From Acetivibrio ethanolgignens (lineage in GTDB: Bacteria; Bacillota; Clostridia; Lachnospirales; Lachnospiraceae): a stretch of 64,000 nucleotides of DNA. Under the pieces are notes generated by a model that searched no databases, had not been told where the DNA came from, and was given only the letters and a program-made list of their open reading frames with translations. Within the stretch, counting starts at the first letter, position 1. Every line of letters starts with the position of its first letter. Shown here piece after piece: positions 1 through 9,317 of the stretch. Position numbers and translations under genes: made by a program. The DNA lies in the NCBI RefSeq assembly GCF_001461035.1, contig NZ_LNAM01000175.1, positions 41,124-105,123 on the forward strand. Direction: 5' to 3'.

Positions 1-1065
1 TAGATAGTGCTTGGTAATCCAATCAGAAATTCCGTCCAGGCTCGGAATAAACTCTTTGTGGGTTGTCTTCTCAATTGCCTTATCAAAGGTAAGGATTAAT
101 GACGGAAGAATTGTAACACAGGTTATTACGCCAAAGATAACGCCCTTGGCCATTACAATACCGATGTCCTTACCTAAGGTAAAGCTCATGAAGCAAAGAG
201 CAATAAAGCCTGCAACTGTAGTAACGGAGCTGCTAACAACAGATGTAATCGTATTGGAGATTGCATGGGCCATCGCACGGTTTTTGTCATCGGGGAACCG
301 CTCCTGATTTTCCTGATAGCTATGAAGAAGGAAAATCGAATAGTCCATGGTAACACCTAGCTGAAGTACAGCACTCAAAGCCTTTGTTACATAAGATATT
401 TCTCCAAAGAACACGTTACTTCCCAGGTTATACACAATCGCCATTCCAATACTTATCAGGAAAAAAATCGGTACTAAGAATGACGGCATACTGATACCAA
501 GAACAATAACAGAAAGTATAACAGCAATCAGTACATAAAGGGGGGTCTCTTTTTCTGAGAGCTTTCTCGTATCTGTAACAATCGCAGACATACCACTTAC
601 AAATACCTGCTTATCTGCCAGGCCTCTGATTTCCTCAATAGCCTCCATTGTTCCATCTGCTGATGTAGTTTCATCAAACATAACTGCCATCATCGTTGAT
701 TCACCGGAATTAAAGGCAGCCACAATATCCTCCGGAAGTAATTCCATTGGTACATTCAGATCCAAAATGCTGTCATACCATATGACTCTGCTGACATGAT
801 CAACCTTTTCAATCTGATCCTTTAACTTAGCCACATCCTTGTTGTCCATACCCTCTACCATAACCATGGAAAAGGCTCCGCAGCCAAACTGATCTACCAG
901 TATGTCCTGGCCTTCCATTGTCTCAATATCCTTTGGCAGATAGGTTAATACATCATAATTGACTCTGGTATTCATATATCCGAATACGGATGGAATCAGC
1001 AGAAGAATTCCAATCGCCAATATGATGCTTTTATGTTTCGTAATAAATTTACCAAACGAAATCAT
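1..1065 (-). CDS. MMPL/RND-family transporter, 3' end cut by window edge
   Basis: The first 355 residues of an MMPL-type (RND superfamily) membrane transporter are visible; the gene runs off the left edge. A hydrophobic segment near residues 12-30 is followed by an extracytoplasmic porter-like domain of about 140 residues. A run of transmembrane helices follows, with the motif GVTMDYSIFLLHSYQE around residue 240, typical of the MMPL helix 4 region. Families of this type export lipids, drugs or fatty acids using the proton gradient. The start ATG at 1065 has an AGGAGC ribosome site just upstream. It is divergent from a TetR gene with two palindromes in between, so it is probably repressed by that regulator. 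Substrate unknown. Confidence 0.85.
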   Translation of the reverse strand, partial: MISFGKFITKHKSIILAIGILLLIPSVFGYMNTRVNYDVLTYLPKDIETMEGQDILVDQFGCGAFSMVMVEGMDNKDVAKLKDQIEKVDHVSRVIWYDSILDLNVPMELLPEDIVAAFNSGESTMMAVMFDETTSADGTMEAIEEIRGLADKQVFVSGMSAIVTDTRKLSEKETPLYVLIAVILSVIVLGISMPSFLVPIFFLISIGMAIVYNLGSNVFFGEISYVTKALSAVLQLGVTMDYSIFLLHSYQENQERFPDDKNRAMAHAISNTITSVVSSSVTTVAGFIALCFMSFTLGKDIGIVMAKGVIFGVITCVTILPSLILTFDKAIEKTTHKEFIPSLDGISDWITKHYL

Positions 1066-1103
1066 AAAAATGCTCCTTTCTATATTTACAGGTTATATTA
1101 CTA

Positions 1104-1160
1104 AAATGACTATTAGTCATTTCTTATATAGTGTTATACTACAAAAATGACTAATAGTCA
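1104..1160. promoter_or_regulatory. Paired TetR-type operators in divergent intergenic region
   Basis: Two near-identical 13-bp palindromes, TGACTA-N-TAGTCA, lie at 1107-1119 and 1148-1160, with centres 41 bp apart (about four helical turns). The first extends to AAATGACTATTAGTCATTT. They sit between the divergent MMPL exporter and TetR genes. The geometry fits autoregulation plus repression of the exporter; the binding protein is inferred from position. Confidence 0.75.
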
Positions 1161-1253
1161 ATATTATTTATAAATATTTTAGAATTTTTCCATTTCTTTT
1201 TCTTTTTGACTATGCTATCATGAAAAAGAAGCAACAATAGAAAAGAGGATATT

Positions 1254-1868
1254 ATGGGAAAAATAGAAGAAAAAAAGCAAAAGAAGCAGGAAACCCTGCT
1301 TCAAAGTGCATTTGATATATTTACAACAAAGGGGCTTCAAAAAGCCTCTATCTCTGATATTGTAGAAAAGGCTGGTGTTGCTAAGGGTACCTTTTATCTT
1401 TATTTTAAGGACAAGCTGGATATCTGCAATTACCTGATTGCCACGAAATCCAGTACCCTTTTTCTGAATGCCCACAAGGCTCTTTTGAACACAGTGCTGA
1501 CCAATTTAGATGACAAAATTATTTTTATTATTGACCACATTATAGACCAGCTGGAAAAGGACAAGACTCTGCTCCGGTTTATTTCCAAGAATTTAAGCTG
1601 GGGCGTTTTTAAAGCTGCCTTAATCAATCCAAAGCTATCCAGTGAATTTAATTTTTATGAGCTATATCTGGATATGATTGCTAATTCCGAGGAAAATTTT
1701 AAAAATCCCGAAATTCTTCTCTTTATGATTATTGAATTGATTGGCTCTACTATCCATGATTCCATTTTAAATAACCAGCCCGTACCAATTAAAGAGCTGA
1801 AACCCTGTCTTTATGATGCCGTCCGGGCTATTATCCGTTTCCAGAGCCAGCACGGCTCCACGCAATAA
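1254..1868 (+). CDS. TetR/AcrR family transcriptional regulator
   Basis: The 204-residue protein has an N-terminal TetR helix-turn-helix at about residues 10-55 (AFDIFTTKGLQKASISDI, then AGVAKGTFYLYFKDK). This is followed by an all-helical ligand-binding and dimerisation domain. TetR proteins repress adjacent efflux genes until an inducer binds. The divergent MMPL gene and the two palindromes between them make it the likely local repressor. The start follows an AGAGGA ribosome site, and an extended -10 (TGCTATCAT) lies at 1213-1221. The gene ends 20 bp before a convergent methyltransferase, with a shared hairpin terminator. Confidence 0.88.
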   Translation: MGKIEEKKQKKQETLLQSAFDIFTTKGLQKASISDIVEKAGVAKGTFYLYFKDKLDICNYLIATKSSTLFLNAHKALLNTVLTNLDDKIIFIIDHIIDQLEKDKTLLRFISKNLSWGVFKAALINPKLSSEFNFYELYLDMIANSEENFKNPEILLFMIIELIGSTIHDSILNNQPVPIKELKPCLYDAVRAIIRFQSQHGSTQ

Positions 1869-1912
1869 GAAAAAATCAAGGAAACTCTTTAGATCGTTTC
1901 CTTGATTTTTTC
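1869..1912. terminator. Bidirectional rho-independent terminator
   Basis: A 17-bp perfect stem (GAAAAAATCAAGGAAAC with its reverse complement) around a 10-nt loop lies between convergent genes. A/T runs on both sides let it work in either direction. It overlaps the last codons of the minus-strand methyltransferase. Confidence 0.85.
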
Positions 1913-3043
1913 TTGTAAAAGCTTCCACAGTGTTGGTTCAAAATGAAATTCTTTCATCAAGGCCTTTGCCTCATCAAAACGCTCCTGCCGGTGCTTTCTT
2001 GAACCATTGGTTTTTACTGCCCGAATCAGTATATTTTTGGGTGTATGGCTTAAATCCACAAATTCCAAAAGCTGGGTTTTATAGCCACAGACCTCCAGAA
2101 GATTAGCCCGGATAGCATCGGTCATCAAGGCTGCAGTTCTCTCCTTAATAATCCCATATCGTGTCAGAATTGATAAATTCTCACTTTCCATCTGTCCACA
2201 CAGCTCATGCTGGCAGCATGGAACGGAAATAATCATTTTTGCATCCCAGCATACCGCATTATATAAGGCAAAATCTGTTGCCGTATCACAGGCATGAAGG
2301 GTAATCACCATATCTACCGGTTCCTTTGTCCTATATCCATTGATATCTCCTACTTCAAAATACAGATTTTCATACTGGTACTTTTTCGCTGCAGCATTAC
2401 ACTTTTCAATGACGTCTGCCTTTAAATCCAAACCGATTATAGAAACCTCAAGTCCTCTTACTTCCGTCAGATAATAGTAGATAACAAAGGTAAGATAGGA
2501 CTTGCCACAGCCAAAATCAATAATGTGAAGCTTTGTAAGCCCAGCCTTTTCCACCGCATCATCAATAATTTCAATAAACCTGTTAATCTGCTTGTATTTA
2601 TCATACATAGCATTTACGACCTTGCCATCTTTGGTAAATACACCCATATCCACCAGCGGAGGTACCATACCCTCTTCTATCAGGTAGTTTTTTCTGCGGT
2701 TATGCTCTGTTACTGTCTTTACTGCATTCTTTGCCTGCTTCCGGTTAAAGAACAGCTTTCCCTTTTTCGATATTTTCATGCTGTACTCATAGCTCTCGCC
2801 CCAGAAGTTCACCTGGCGAAAGCCCTCTAAAAGCCGTTCTTCGCAATAGTCAGCTACCTCTTCCTCTCTCAAATTATCATGAAAAACCTGCTTTTCTGTC
2901 TGTTTTTCTGCCTGAAAGCCCTTCTCTTTCTTTATAAGGGTAATTCTCCGATATGGGTATTCCTTGTTCCGCATATCACTGAAAACTGCCTTTTTCAAGC
3001 CATCAGAAAGGATTTCCTCTATATAGCCTTTGATATTTTCCAT
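1889..3043 (-). CDS. Class I SAM-dependent methyltransferase (Methyltransf_32-like)
   Basis: The 384-residue protein has a C-terminal Rossmann methyltransferase domain. Motif I is LHIIDFGCGKSYLTF, followed by LDLKAD, then VITLHACDTATD and SVPCCQHEL. The N-terminal 150 residues are charged and family-specific. This architecture occurs in widely conserved bacterial proteins annotated only as SAM-dependent methyltransferases, with RNA a plausible but unproven substrate. The ATG at 3043 is preferred over the longer frame because GAGGAGATAT lies directly upstream and the extension has no similarity I recognise. It converges on the TetR gene and is divergent from the cold-shock gene. Confidence 0.82.
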   Translation of the reverse strand: MENIKGYIEEILSDGLKKAVFSDMRNKEYPYRRITLIKKEKGFQAEKQTEKQVFHDNLREEEVADYCEERLLEGFRQVNFWGESYEYSMKISKKGKLFFNRKQAKNAVKTVTEHNRRKNYLIEEGMVPPLVDMGVFTKDGKVVNAMYDKYKQINRFIEIIDDAVEKAGLTKLHIIDFGCGKSYLTFVIYYYLTEVRGLEVSIIGLDLKADVIEKCNAAAKKYQYENLYFEVGDINGYRTKEPVDMVITLHACDTATDFALYNAVCWDAKMIISVPCCQHELCGQMESENLSILTRYGIIKERTAALMTDAIRANLLEVCGYKTQLLEFVDLSHTPKNILIRAVKTNGSRKHRQERFDEAKALMKEFHFEPTLWKLLQEKIKETI

Positions 3044-3155
3044 ATATCTCCTCTTTTCTTTATTTTCTCTAAGCTCTACTATATTATCATCCCATTGTTT
3101 TCCATTATATTTTAACATTATTATACCATCGAAGGTAGGCATAAAAAAGAAATAA

Positions 3156-3184
3156 TTGAAATTTTTTCCTATTTGTGGTAGAAT
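3156..3184 (+). promoter_or_regulatory. SigA-type promoter of the cold-shock gene
   Basis: TTGAAA at 3156-3161 and TAGAAT at 3179-3184 are separated by 17 bp, about 50 bp upstream of the cold-shock start. Confidence 0.7.
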
Positions 3185-3234
3185 ATGACTTGTGGTCATG
3201 CATCACTGATACGAAAATGGAGGAGGTTTTTCTC

Positions 3235-3435
3235 ATGAGAGGAACAGTAAAATGGTTTAACGCAAAGAAGGGGTTTGGATTTATTTCTGATGCCGATGGT
3301 AATGACGTATTCGTTCACTTTTCTGCCCTGCAGATGGACGGCTTCAAGGTACTGGAAGATAATGAAGAGGTTGAATTTGATATAGTAGATGGAGCCAAAG
3401 GCCCACAGGCAGCTAACGTAGTACGCCTGGCTTAA
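3235..3435 (+). CDS. cspA: Cold-shock protein (CspA/CspB family)
   Basis: A single cold-shock domain of 66 residues, the usual family length. It has RNP1 (KGFGFI, residues 14-19) and RNP2 (VFVHF, residues 29-33), which bind single-stranded RNA and DNA. The protein acts as a cytoplasmic RNA chaperone. The ATG at 3235 follows GGAGGAGG; a longer in-frame extension starting at 3175 adds unrelated residues and overlaps the promoter, so it is rejected. The gene is monocistronic with its own promoter and terminator. Confidence 0.95.
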   Translation: MRGTVKWFNAKKGFGFISDADGNDVFVHFSALQMDGFKVLEDNEEVEFDIVDGAKGPQAANVVRLA

Positions 3436-3452
3436 TAAAACCAGAACACTTA

Positions 3453-3489
3453 AAAACCGCCGACAGATAGTTACTCTGTCAGCGGTTTT
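3453..3489 (+). terminator. Rho-independent terminator after cspA
   Basis: AAAACCGCCGACAGA pairs with TCTGTCAGCGGTTTT (one G-T wobble) around a 7-nt loop, followed by a T-rich tract. Confidence 0.85.
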
Positions 3490-3591
3490 CCTTTTACCGT
3501 CATCACTAAGCGTGATTCCTGTGAATACAAGGACTCCATTGCCAGACAGAGTTAATCTGCATAATCGGGCATCCAGGCTTGGAAGTAGAAA

Positions 3592-4395
3592 TCAAATAAA
3601 TTTTTCAATCACACAGGCAATTCCATCTTCATCATTTGACAGAGTTATAAAATCTGCTACTGCCTTTACTTCCGGCTGGGCATTTGCCATCGCCACTCCA
3701 AGTCCGGCATAGCGAATCATGGAAATATCATTAAAACCATCTCCACAGCATATCATCTGCTTTCTGGAATAGTGAAGCTGCTCTAAAAGCTTACTTAAGG
3801 AATATGCTTTGTCAATGTTTGGCGGCATGATTTCTATAAAAAATGGTTCAGAACGGAAAATATTTAAGTCTTCGCCAAACTGCTCCTTAAGCTTCTCTAC
3901 GATGCTTTCCATACGTTCCGGCTCTCCTGTTAAAAGGAACTTATTCACAGGAAAATCAATAGCTTCTACAAAGTTCTCCGGCTTCCAATAAGGAATTTTA
4001 TTAATTTCCTGCTCCTTCTCAATATATGGATCAGGATCACTTCCCAGCACAATTTTATCATCCGTATAGGTAACAATGCCTGTCCCGTATTGTCTTGATG
4101 CCTCATATATCTCCGGAATCAATTCCTTAGGAATTACTGCATTATAAACAAGCCGCCCATTTTCTATATTAATAATTTTACCTCCATTAAAGGATAAAAT
4201 ATAACCGCCGTGCTTGTCCAGACAAAGCTCCCTCGCCAGCGGCATAATCCCCGGTGTCGGCCGCCCAGAGGCTAATACTACACGGACACCCTCCTTCTGT
4301 ATTCGAAAAAGAGCTTCCTTTGTTTTGGGACTAATTTCTTTTTGGGAATTGGTCAAGGTTCCATCCAAATCCAGTACAATCAGCTCATATGCCAT
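3592..4395 (-). CDS. Cof-type HAD-IIB family hydrolase
   Basis: The 267-residue protein carries all HAD motifs: DLDGTLTNS (residues 8-16, nucleophile Asp), LASGRPTPG (motif II), the conserved lysine region near residue 195, and CCGDGFNDISMI (motif IV). The IIB cap between motifs II and III fits Cof/YidA-type sugar-phosphate phosphatases. The physiological substrate cannot be read from sequence. The downstream flank is cspA on the opposite strand; the diacylglycerol kinase and PAP2 genes lie upstream on the same strand and may be cotranscribed. Confidence 0.9.
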   Translation of the reverse strand: MAYELIVLDLDGTLTNSQKEISPKTKEALFRIQKEGVRVVLASGRPTPGIMPLARELCLDKHGGYILSFNGGKIINIENGRLVYNAVIPKELIPEIYEASRQYGTGIVTYTDDKIVLGSDPDPYIEKEQEINKIPYWKPENFVEAIDFPVNKFLLTGEPERMESIVEKLKEQFGEDLNIFRSEPFFIEIMPPNIDKAYSLSKLLEQLHYSRKQMICCGDGFNDISMIRYAGLGVAMANAQPEVKAVADFITLSNDEDGIACVIEKFI

Positions 4396-4416
4396 AGTAT
4401 TTCCCTCACTTTTCTA

Positions 4417-4791
4417 TTATTTTTTCATCCATTCCACAAGGTAAGGAAGAAACAGAGCTGCCCCCACACAGGCTGCTCCTATCGCTGCCAGAAGCACCGC
4501 TCCTGCCGCTACATCCTTAGCCCATCTGGCAAGCTCCCGGTATTCCTCTGTCACCAGGTCCACCGTGTGCTCTATGGCTGTATTGACGGCCTCCAAGGCC
4601 AATACAATCATACAGCACAAAATTACCAGTATAACCTCCGTCCGACTTACCTGAAAAATCCCACAGGCAAACAATGCCAGAGTAGCACAGCTAAGCTCTA
4701 TTTTAAAATTTGTCTCCTTCCGGATGAGCTCACTTATACCGCAAAAAGCGTGGTAAAAGCTTTCCCTGCGGCTTTGTTTTTTCTTTTTCAT
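4417..4791 (-). CDS. dgkA: DgkA-type diacylglycerol/undecaprenol kinase
   Basis: A 124-residue integral membrane kinase with three predicted helices. The family signature EAVNTAIEHTVDL (about residues 67-79) and AKDVAAGAV (about 90-98) carry the metal- and ATP-binding acidic residues. In Gram-positive bacteria this family phosphorylates undecaprenol rather than diacylglycerol, recycling the cell-wall lipid carrier. It lies 13 bp downstream of a PAP2 lipid phosphatase on the same strand, a sensible pairing of opposed lipid-phosphate activities. Confidence 0.9.
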   Translation of the reverse strand: MKKKKQSRRESFYHAFCGISELIRKETNFKIELSCATLALFACGIFQVSRTEVILVILCCMIVLALEAVNTAIEHTVDLVTEEYRELARWAKDVAAGAVLLAAIGAACVGAALFLPYLVEWMKK

Positions 4792-4804
4792 CTTGTACGC
4801 CCCT

Positions 4805-5611
4805 TTATCCTTCCAGCCTATAATTCATAAAAAGGAAGGTTCCAATACCAAGCATCGCTCCCATCGTAACATCCGATGCAAAATGAGCTCCTGCTATGAT
4901 TCTGCCTATGGCTACCATAAAAATCCATGTGCATACAAACAACCAGAGCCTTAAATCCGGCTGGGCATTTTCCTTACGGATGCCCGGCAGATATAGAAGT
5001 AAAAGGATGCTGCAGGAATTAAAGGTGTGCCCTGATGGAAAGGAATGATTTCCAGTCAGCCCCTGGGGCAGATACCATGGAATAAACTGCGAAAGAGGCT
5101 CACTCATATGACGAAAACGCAGTCTTCCCCAGGGCACTTTGATTCCATAGGCAATTACCTGGGCTGCAATAAAATAGATTACTGCAAATTTTGCCAGCTG
5201 ATGTAGAGCTTTTCCTTTATTTTCTGGCATTTTCTGCACAATCAGATAAAACAGAAGCAGAAATATCGGTATTAAAATCAGCTGCCAGCGGCTTATCCGG
5301 GTCATCCGGTAGATTGGAAGAAGGCTACTTAACACTGCACCTGCCAGACTCCCAAGTCCCCAGAAAACCAACCATCCAGGATGCTTCTTTTCTTTTTTTA
5401 GCTCCTCACAAAAAAGGTACACAGACCCCAGTCCAAGACTTAAGTACATCGGATAGTCCCCTAATACCTCAATAAATTTTCCAAATAGATTTTCCTGATT
5501 GCAAAGAGTCATGGAAATCCTTAAATCCCAAAAAGCAAATAGTATCATCCCCAGAGCTCCAACCCCATAAAACAGCCAGACCCAGGTCTTACTTATCCTT
5601 ATTTTACTCAT
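4805..5611 (-). CDS. PAP2-family membrane phosphatase
   Basis: A 268-residue multi-spanning protein with the three PAP2 signature motifs: KVPWGRLRFR (motif 1), FPSGHTFNS (motif 2) and GRIIAGAHFASD (motif 3, catalytic His). Members dephosphorylate undecaprenyl pyrophosphate or phosphatidate on the outer membrane leaflet. The start at 5611 follows GGAGGGATAGGTAACGGT; the longer frame from 5686 adds 25 non-hydrophobic residues without a ribosome site. It probably forms a unit with the downstream dgkA. Confidence 0.88.
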   Translation of the reverse strand: MSKIRISKTWVWLFYGVGALGMILFAFWDLRISMTLCNQENLFGKFIEVLGDYPMYLSLGLGSVYLFCEELKKEKKHPGWLVFWGLGSLAGAVLSSLLPIYRMTRISRWQLILIPIFLLLFYLIVQKMPENKGKALHQLAKFAVIYFIAAQVIAYGIKVPWGRLRFRHMSEPLSQFIPWYLPQGLTGNHSFPSGHTFNSCSILLLLYLPGIRKENAQPDLRLWLFVCTWIFMVAIGRIIAGAHFASDVTMGAMLGIGTFLFMNYRLEG

Positions 5612-5680
5612 ACCGTTACCTATCCCTCCAATATTGTCATGCTTTATTATATCAAAATTTCCATCCTTTGCAACTACAGA

Positions 5681-5709
5681 TTGCATTCCCTATCTCACTT
5701 TGTTATAAT
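5681..5709 (+). promoter_or_regulatory. SigA-type promoter of hflKC
   Basis: TTGCAT at 5681-5686 and TATAAT at 5704-5709 with a 17-bp spacer, 33 bp before the hflK start. Confidence 0.75.
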
Positions 5710-5741
5710 TTTATTTATACAAATGAAAGGGGGTTTTCTTT

Positions 5742-6746
5742 ATGGAAACTACACAGGAGTTTACTCCGCAAAAAAAGCCCGGTATTTTTAAACATGTAAA
5801 AATAGCTTTTCTTGCTTTTTTTGCCATTTTATTTATTATTGTCTGTCTGTTCAATTCCTTTTATACCTTAAAGGATCAGGAGCAGGCCGTTGTGACTACC
5901 TTTGGTGTTCCACAGACAGTCACAACCTCCGGTATGCACTTCAAAATACCATTTATCCAACAGATACATAAGCTTCCAACTGCTATCATGGGCTTTGCTA
6001 TCGGCTATAGACCGGAAAGTGGAGAAAGCATTGATGATGAATCCCTTATGATTACAAACGATTATAACTTTGTGAACGTAGATTTTTACATTGAATACCG
6101 GATTGGAGACCCTGTAAAATACCTTTACAACTCCTCTTCTCCGCAGATGATATTAAAGGCCCTTGCCATGAGCTACATCCGTGATACCATCGGCCTTTAT
6201 AAGGTGGATGACGTTATTACCACCGGGAAAAATGAAATTCAGGCTGAAATTAAGGAAAAGCTCATTAAGCGTCTGGAGGAGGAAGACCTGGGAATCCAGC
6301 TGGTAAATATCACAATTCAGGATGCAGAGCCACCAACTGCTGAGGTTTCCGATGCCTTCAAGGCCGTAGAAACTGCCAAACAGCAAAAGGAAACGGCTAT
6401 CAACAAGGCTACCAAGTACAAAAATGAGCAGCTCCCTGCTGCTGAAGCAAAAATTGATAAAATCTTAAAGGAGGCCGAAGCCAAAAAAAGTGCCCGCATT
6501 AATGAGGCAACCGGTCAGGTAGCCCGTTTTGAAGAGCTTTACAATGAATATAAAAAGTATCCGCTGATTACCAAGCAGCGAATGTTCTATGAGACCATGG
6601 AGAAAATTCTACCTGACTTAAAGGTAGTCATTGACAATGGCGACGGCACCACCCAGACCGTTATTCTGGATAACTTCTTAGGCAGCATGGTACAAAATCA
6701 GGCAACGGCACAAACAGAAACCAAAACAGAAGGGGAGGGAAACTGA
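5742..6746 (+). CDS. hflK: Stomatin/prohibitin-like FtsH modulator HflK
   Basis: A 334-residue SPFH-domain protein. An N-terminal membrane anchor (about residues 20-42) is followed by the SPFH domain (about 45-220), then a charged Ala/Glu/Lys-rich coiled coil (about 220-285). HflK and HflC form a large membrane ring that restrains the FtsH protease in bacteria where it has been studied. The ribosome site AAAGGGGG precedes the ATG. Its stop codon overlaps the hflC start by one base (TGATG), so the pair is translationally coupled. Assignment as K rather than a generic SPFH protein rests on gene order and the partner. Confidence 0.85.
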   Translation: METTQEFTPQKKPGIFKHVKIAFLAFFAILFIIVCLFNSFYTLKDQEQAVVTTFGVPQTVTTSGMHFKIPFIQQIHKLPTAIMGFAIGYRPESGESIDDESLMITNDYNFVNVDFYIEYRIGDPVKYLYNSSSPQMILKALAMSYIRDTIGLYKVDDVITTGKNEIQAEIKEKLIKRLEEEDLGIQLVNITIQDAEPPTAEVSDAFKAVETAKQQKETAINKATKYKNEQLPAAEAKIDKILKEAEAKKSARINEATGQVARFEELYNEYKKYPLITKQRMFYETMEKILPDLKVVIDNGDGTTQTVILDNFLGSMVQNQATAQTETKTEGEGN

Positions 6747-7627
6747 TGAAAAAAAGAAAAATAGTATCCGGAATTCTTCTGCCCTTTGCGGCACTTCTTT
6801 TAGTCATTTTGCTGGGAAGCTCTATGGTAGTAACCCGGCAGGATGAATACAAAATTATCCGTGAATTTGGAAAGATTGTAAAAATTGTAAATACCGCCGG
6901 ACTTTCCTTTAAGGTACCTTTTATCCAGTCAACCCAGTCTCTTCCAAAGAATGTCCAGCTGTATGACCTGCCGATTTCTGATGTCATTACCAAGGACAAA
7001 AAAACTATGGTCTGCGACAGCTTTGTTCTCTGGAGAATCACTGATGTACAGAAATTTGTCCGTTCCTTAAATGGTCAGGTAGGGAATGCGGAATCCCGTA
7101 TCAATACTATTGTATACAATTCAATTAAAAACGTAATCAGTAGTATGGCCCAGGCTGATGTTATCAGCGGCAGGGATGGCGAATTATCGGAAGCAATCCA
7201 AAGGAATATCGGAGCAACACCGGAGCAGTATGGTATTGAACTGACAGCAGTGGAAACTAAGCATCTGGACTTACCTGATGCCAACAAGACCGCAGTTTAT
7301 GAGCGAATGATTTCCGAGCGTAACAATATCGCTGCCCAGTACGAGGCTGAGGGTAATTCAGAGGCTAAAAAAATAAAAACCGACACTGATACCTCCATTG
7401 AAGTAAAAGTATCCGAAGCAGAGGCACAGGCCGAGAAAATCATTGCTGAAGGCGAGTCTGAATATATGAAAATTCTTTCTAAAGCCTATAACAGCAAGGA
7501 TAAGGCTGATTTTTACACCTTTGTCCGTTCTCTCGATGCAGCTAAGGCTACTATGACCGGTGATAACAAGACTTTGATTCTTTCCAAGGATTCGCCGATT
7601 ACACAGATTTTTACTACAATAGAATAA
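6746..7627 (+). CDS. hflC: SPFH-domain FtsH modulator HflC
   Basis: A 293-residue protein with an N-terminal transmembrane anchor (about residues 7-27), an SPFH domain and a C-terminal coiled coil rich in Glu and Ala (EAQAEKIIAEGESEYMKILS). It is the usual partner of HflK. The family member ends with an HflC-like segment (KADFYTFVRSLDAAKATM) in which the last helix participates in ring assembly. It directly overlaps hflK and is followed by a strong terminator. Confidence 0.87.
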   Translation: MKKRKIVSGILLPFAALLLVILLGSSMVVTRQDEYKIIREFGKIVKIVNTAGLSFKVPFIQSTQSLPKNVQLYDLPISDVITKDKKTMVCDSFVLWRITDVQKFVRSLNGQVGNAESRINTIVYNSIKNVISSMAQADVISGRDGELSEAIQRNIGATPEQYGIELTAVETKHLDLPDANKTAVYERMISERNNIAAQYEAEGNSEAKKIKTDTDTSIEVKVSEAEAQAEKIIAEGESEYMKILSKAYNSKDKADFYTFVRSLDAAKATMTGDNKTLILSKDSPITQIFTTIE

Positions 7628-7640
7628 GCTTTACCAATAG

Positions 7641-7684
7641 AAAAAACAGCAGGAGCTGTAAATCACAGCCCCTGCTGTTTTTTC
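7641..7684. terminator. Bidirectional terminator between hflC and purH
   Basis: AAAAAACAGCAGG...CTGT pairs with ACAG...CCTGCTGTTTTTT. A and T tracts on the two sides serve the convergent hflKC and purH genes. Confidence 0.85.
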
Positions 7685-7700
7685 TAATATCTGTCTTTTC

Positions 7701-9254
7701 TTAATGTCTGAAATGTCTCATACCGGTAAATACCATTGCAATTCCATATTCGTTACATTTTTTAATGGAATCCTCGTCACGGATAGAGCCCCCCGGCTGA
7801 ATAATTGCAGTAATTCCAGCCTCATGAGCTGCTTCTACGCAGTCATCAAATGGGAAAAAGGCGTCAGAGGCCAGTACACAGCCCCTGGTTGCATCCTTTC
7901 CAATCAGCTCAGCAGCATGGTCAAAGCACTGCTTTGCAGCCCAGATACGATTTACCTGTCCAGGTCCGATACCAACAGTCTGTTTATCCTTTGCAATCGC
8001 AATCCCATTGGATTTTACATATTTTACAACTCTCCATGCAAACCGCATATCCTCCATTTCCTTCTCACTTGGAGCCCGGTCTGTCACAATCTTTAATTCC
8101 TCTTCCTTTAACAGCTTGCTGTCGATGGTCTGTACAATCAATCCGCCATTTACCTTCTTTAAGTCATAGGCATGCTCATTCTGAGGAACCTCAATGCCCG
8201 GAAGCTCCAGTACACGGAGATTCTTTTTCGTACAAAGGATTTCCAAAGCCTCCTTTTCATAAGAAGGAGCTACGATAACCTCCAGGAAAATCTTATCCAT
8301 CTCTTCAGCAGCTTCCTTTGTTACCTCACGGTTTACAACTACAATACCACCAAAGATAGATACCTTATCTGCCTGGAAGGCCTTAGTCCATGCATCAAAG
8401 ATATTTTCGGCACTGCCAACACCACAAGGATTTCCATGCTTGCAGGCTACTACCGTAGGCTCAGTAAATTCCTTTAGCAGCTCCAGAGCACCATTCGTAT
8501 CGTTAATATTGTTGAAGGACAATTCCTTTCCATTTAACTGCTTTGCATCCACTAAGGAGCCTGTCTTCTTTCCAATCTCACGATAGAAGGCCGCCTGCTG
8601 ATGAGGATTCTCACCATACCGCATATCCTGCACCTTTTCAAAGGTCATCGTAAGCGTTTCCGGAAGGCTGTAGTCCTCTCTTTCCTTCTTTAAATAATCT
8701 GCAATCATCGTATCATAATTTGAGGTATGCATAAACACCTTCTGCATCAGATAAAACTTGGTATCCAGAGAAACCTCTTTATTTTCCTTTAACTCAGAAA
8801 GAACAGTTTCATAATCTGCCGGGTCAACTACAACAGTAACATCCTGGTAGTTTTTAGCTGCAGAGCGGAGCATGGTAGGTCCTCCGATATCAATGTTTTC
8901 TACTGCCTCAGCCCGGGTAACACCATCCTTTAAGATGGTTGCCTTAAAAGGATACAGGTTTACAACTACCATATCAATTGTCTCAATATTTAAATCTGCC
9001 AGCTGCTTCATATGCTCCGGCTTGCTTCTCATGGCCAGAAGTCCGGCATGTACCATTGGATGCAGGGTCTTTACACGTCCGTCCAAACACTCCGGAAAGC
9101 CTGTCAGCTCGGAAATTTCAATGGCAGCAATACCTTCTTCCTTTAATTTTCCATAGGTTCCACCGGTAGAAATAATCTCTACTCCAAGCTTGGTAAGCTC
9201 CTTTGCAAATTCAACAATTCCTGTTTTGTCAGATACGCTGATTAATGCTCTCAT
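7701..9254 (-). CDS. purH: Bifunctional AICAR transformylase / IMP cyclohydrolase PurH
   Basis: The 517-residue protein matches the usual PurH length. It has an N-terminal IMP cyclohydrolase (MGS-like) domain ([29 protein letters not shown]) and a C-terminal AICAR formyltransferase domain with KHGNPCG and SDAFFPFDD. It carries out the last two steps of purine synthesis. The ATG at 9254 follows AAAAGGAGAA; the upstream extension to 9302 lacks similarity. Other pur genes are not adjacent. It lies 63 bp downstream of htpG on the same strand. Confidence 0.95.
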   Translation of the reverse strand: MRALISVSDKTGIVEFAKELTKLGVEIISTGGTYGKLKEEGIAAIEISELTGFPECLDGRVKTLHPMVHAGLLAMRSKPEHMKQLADLNIETIDMVVVNLYPFKATILKDGVTRAEAVENIDIGGPTMLRSAAKNYQDVTVVVDPADYETVLSELKENKEVSLDTKFYLMQKVFMHTSNYDTMIADYLKKEREDYSLPETLTMTFEKVQDMRYGENPHQQAAFYREIGKKTGSLVDAKQLNGKELSFNNINDTNGALELLKEFTEPTVVACKHGNPCGVGSAENIFDAWTKAFQADKVSIFGGIVVVNREVTKEAAEEMDKIFLEVIVAPSYEKEALEILCTKKNLRVLELPGIEVPQNEHAYDLKKVNGGLIVQTIDSKLLKEEELKIVTDRAPSEKEMEDMRFAWRVVKYVKSNGIAIAKDKQTVGIGPGQVNRIWAAKQCFDHAAELIGKDATRGCVLASDAFFPFDDCVEAAHEAGITAIIQPGGSIRDEDSIKKCNEYGIAMVFTGMRHFRH

Positions 9255-9317
9255 ATTATTCTCCTTTTCTGTAAACATAAAGAAAACCGCCTGGTACATC
9301 ACACAGTCTATTCATCT

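Noticed and set aside
1889..3199. Start of the SAM methyltransferase at 3199
   Set aside because: The first 52 codons overlap the cspA promoter; the internal ATG at 3043 has a strong ribosome site.
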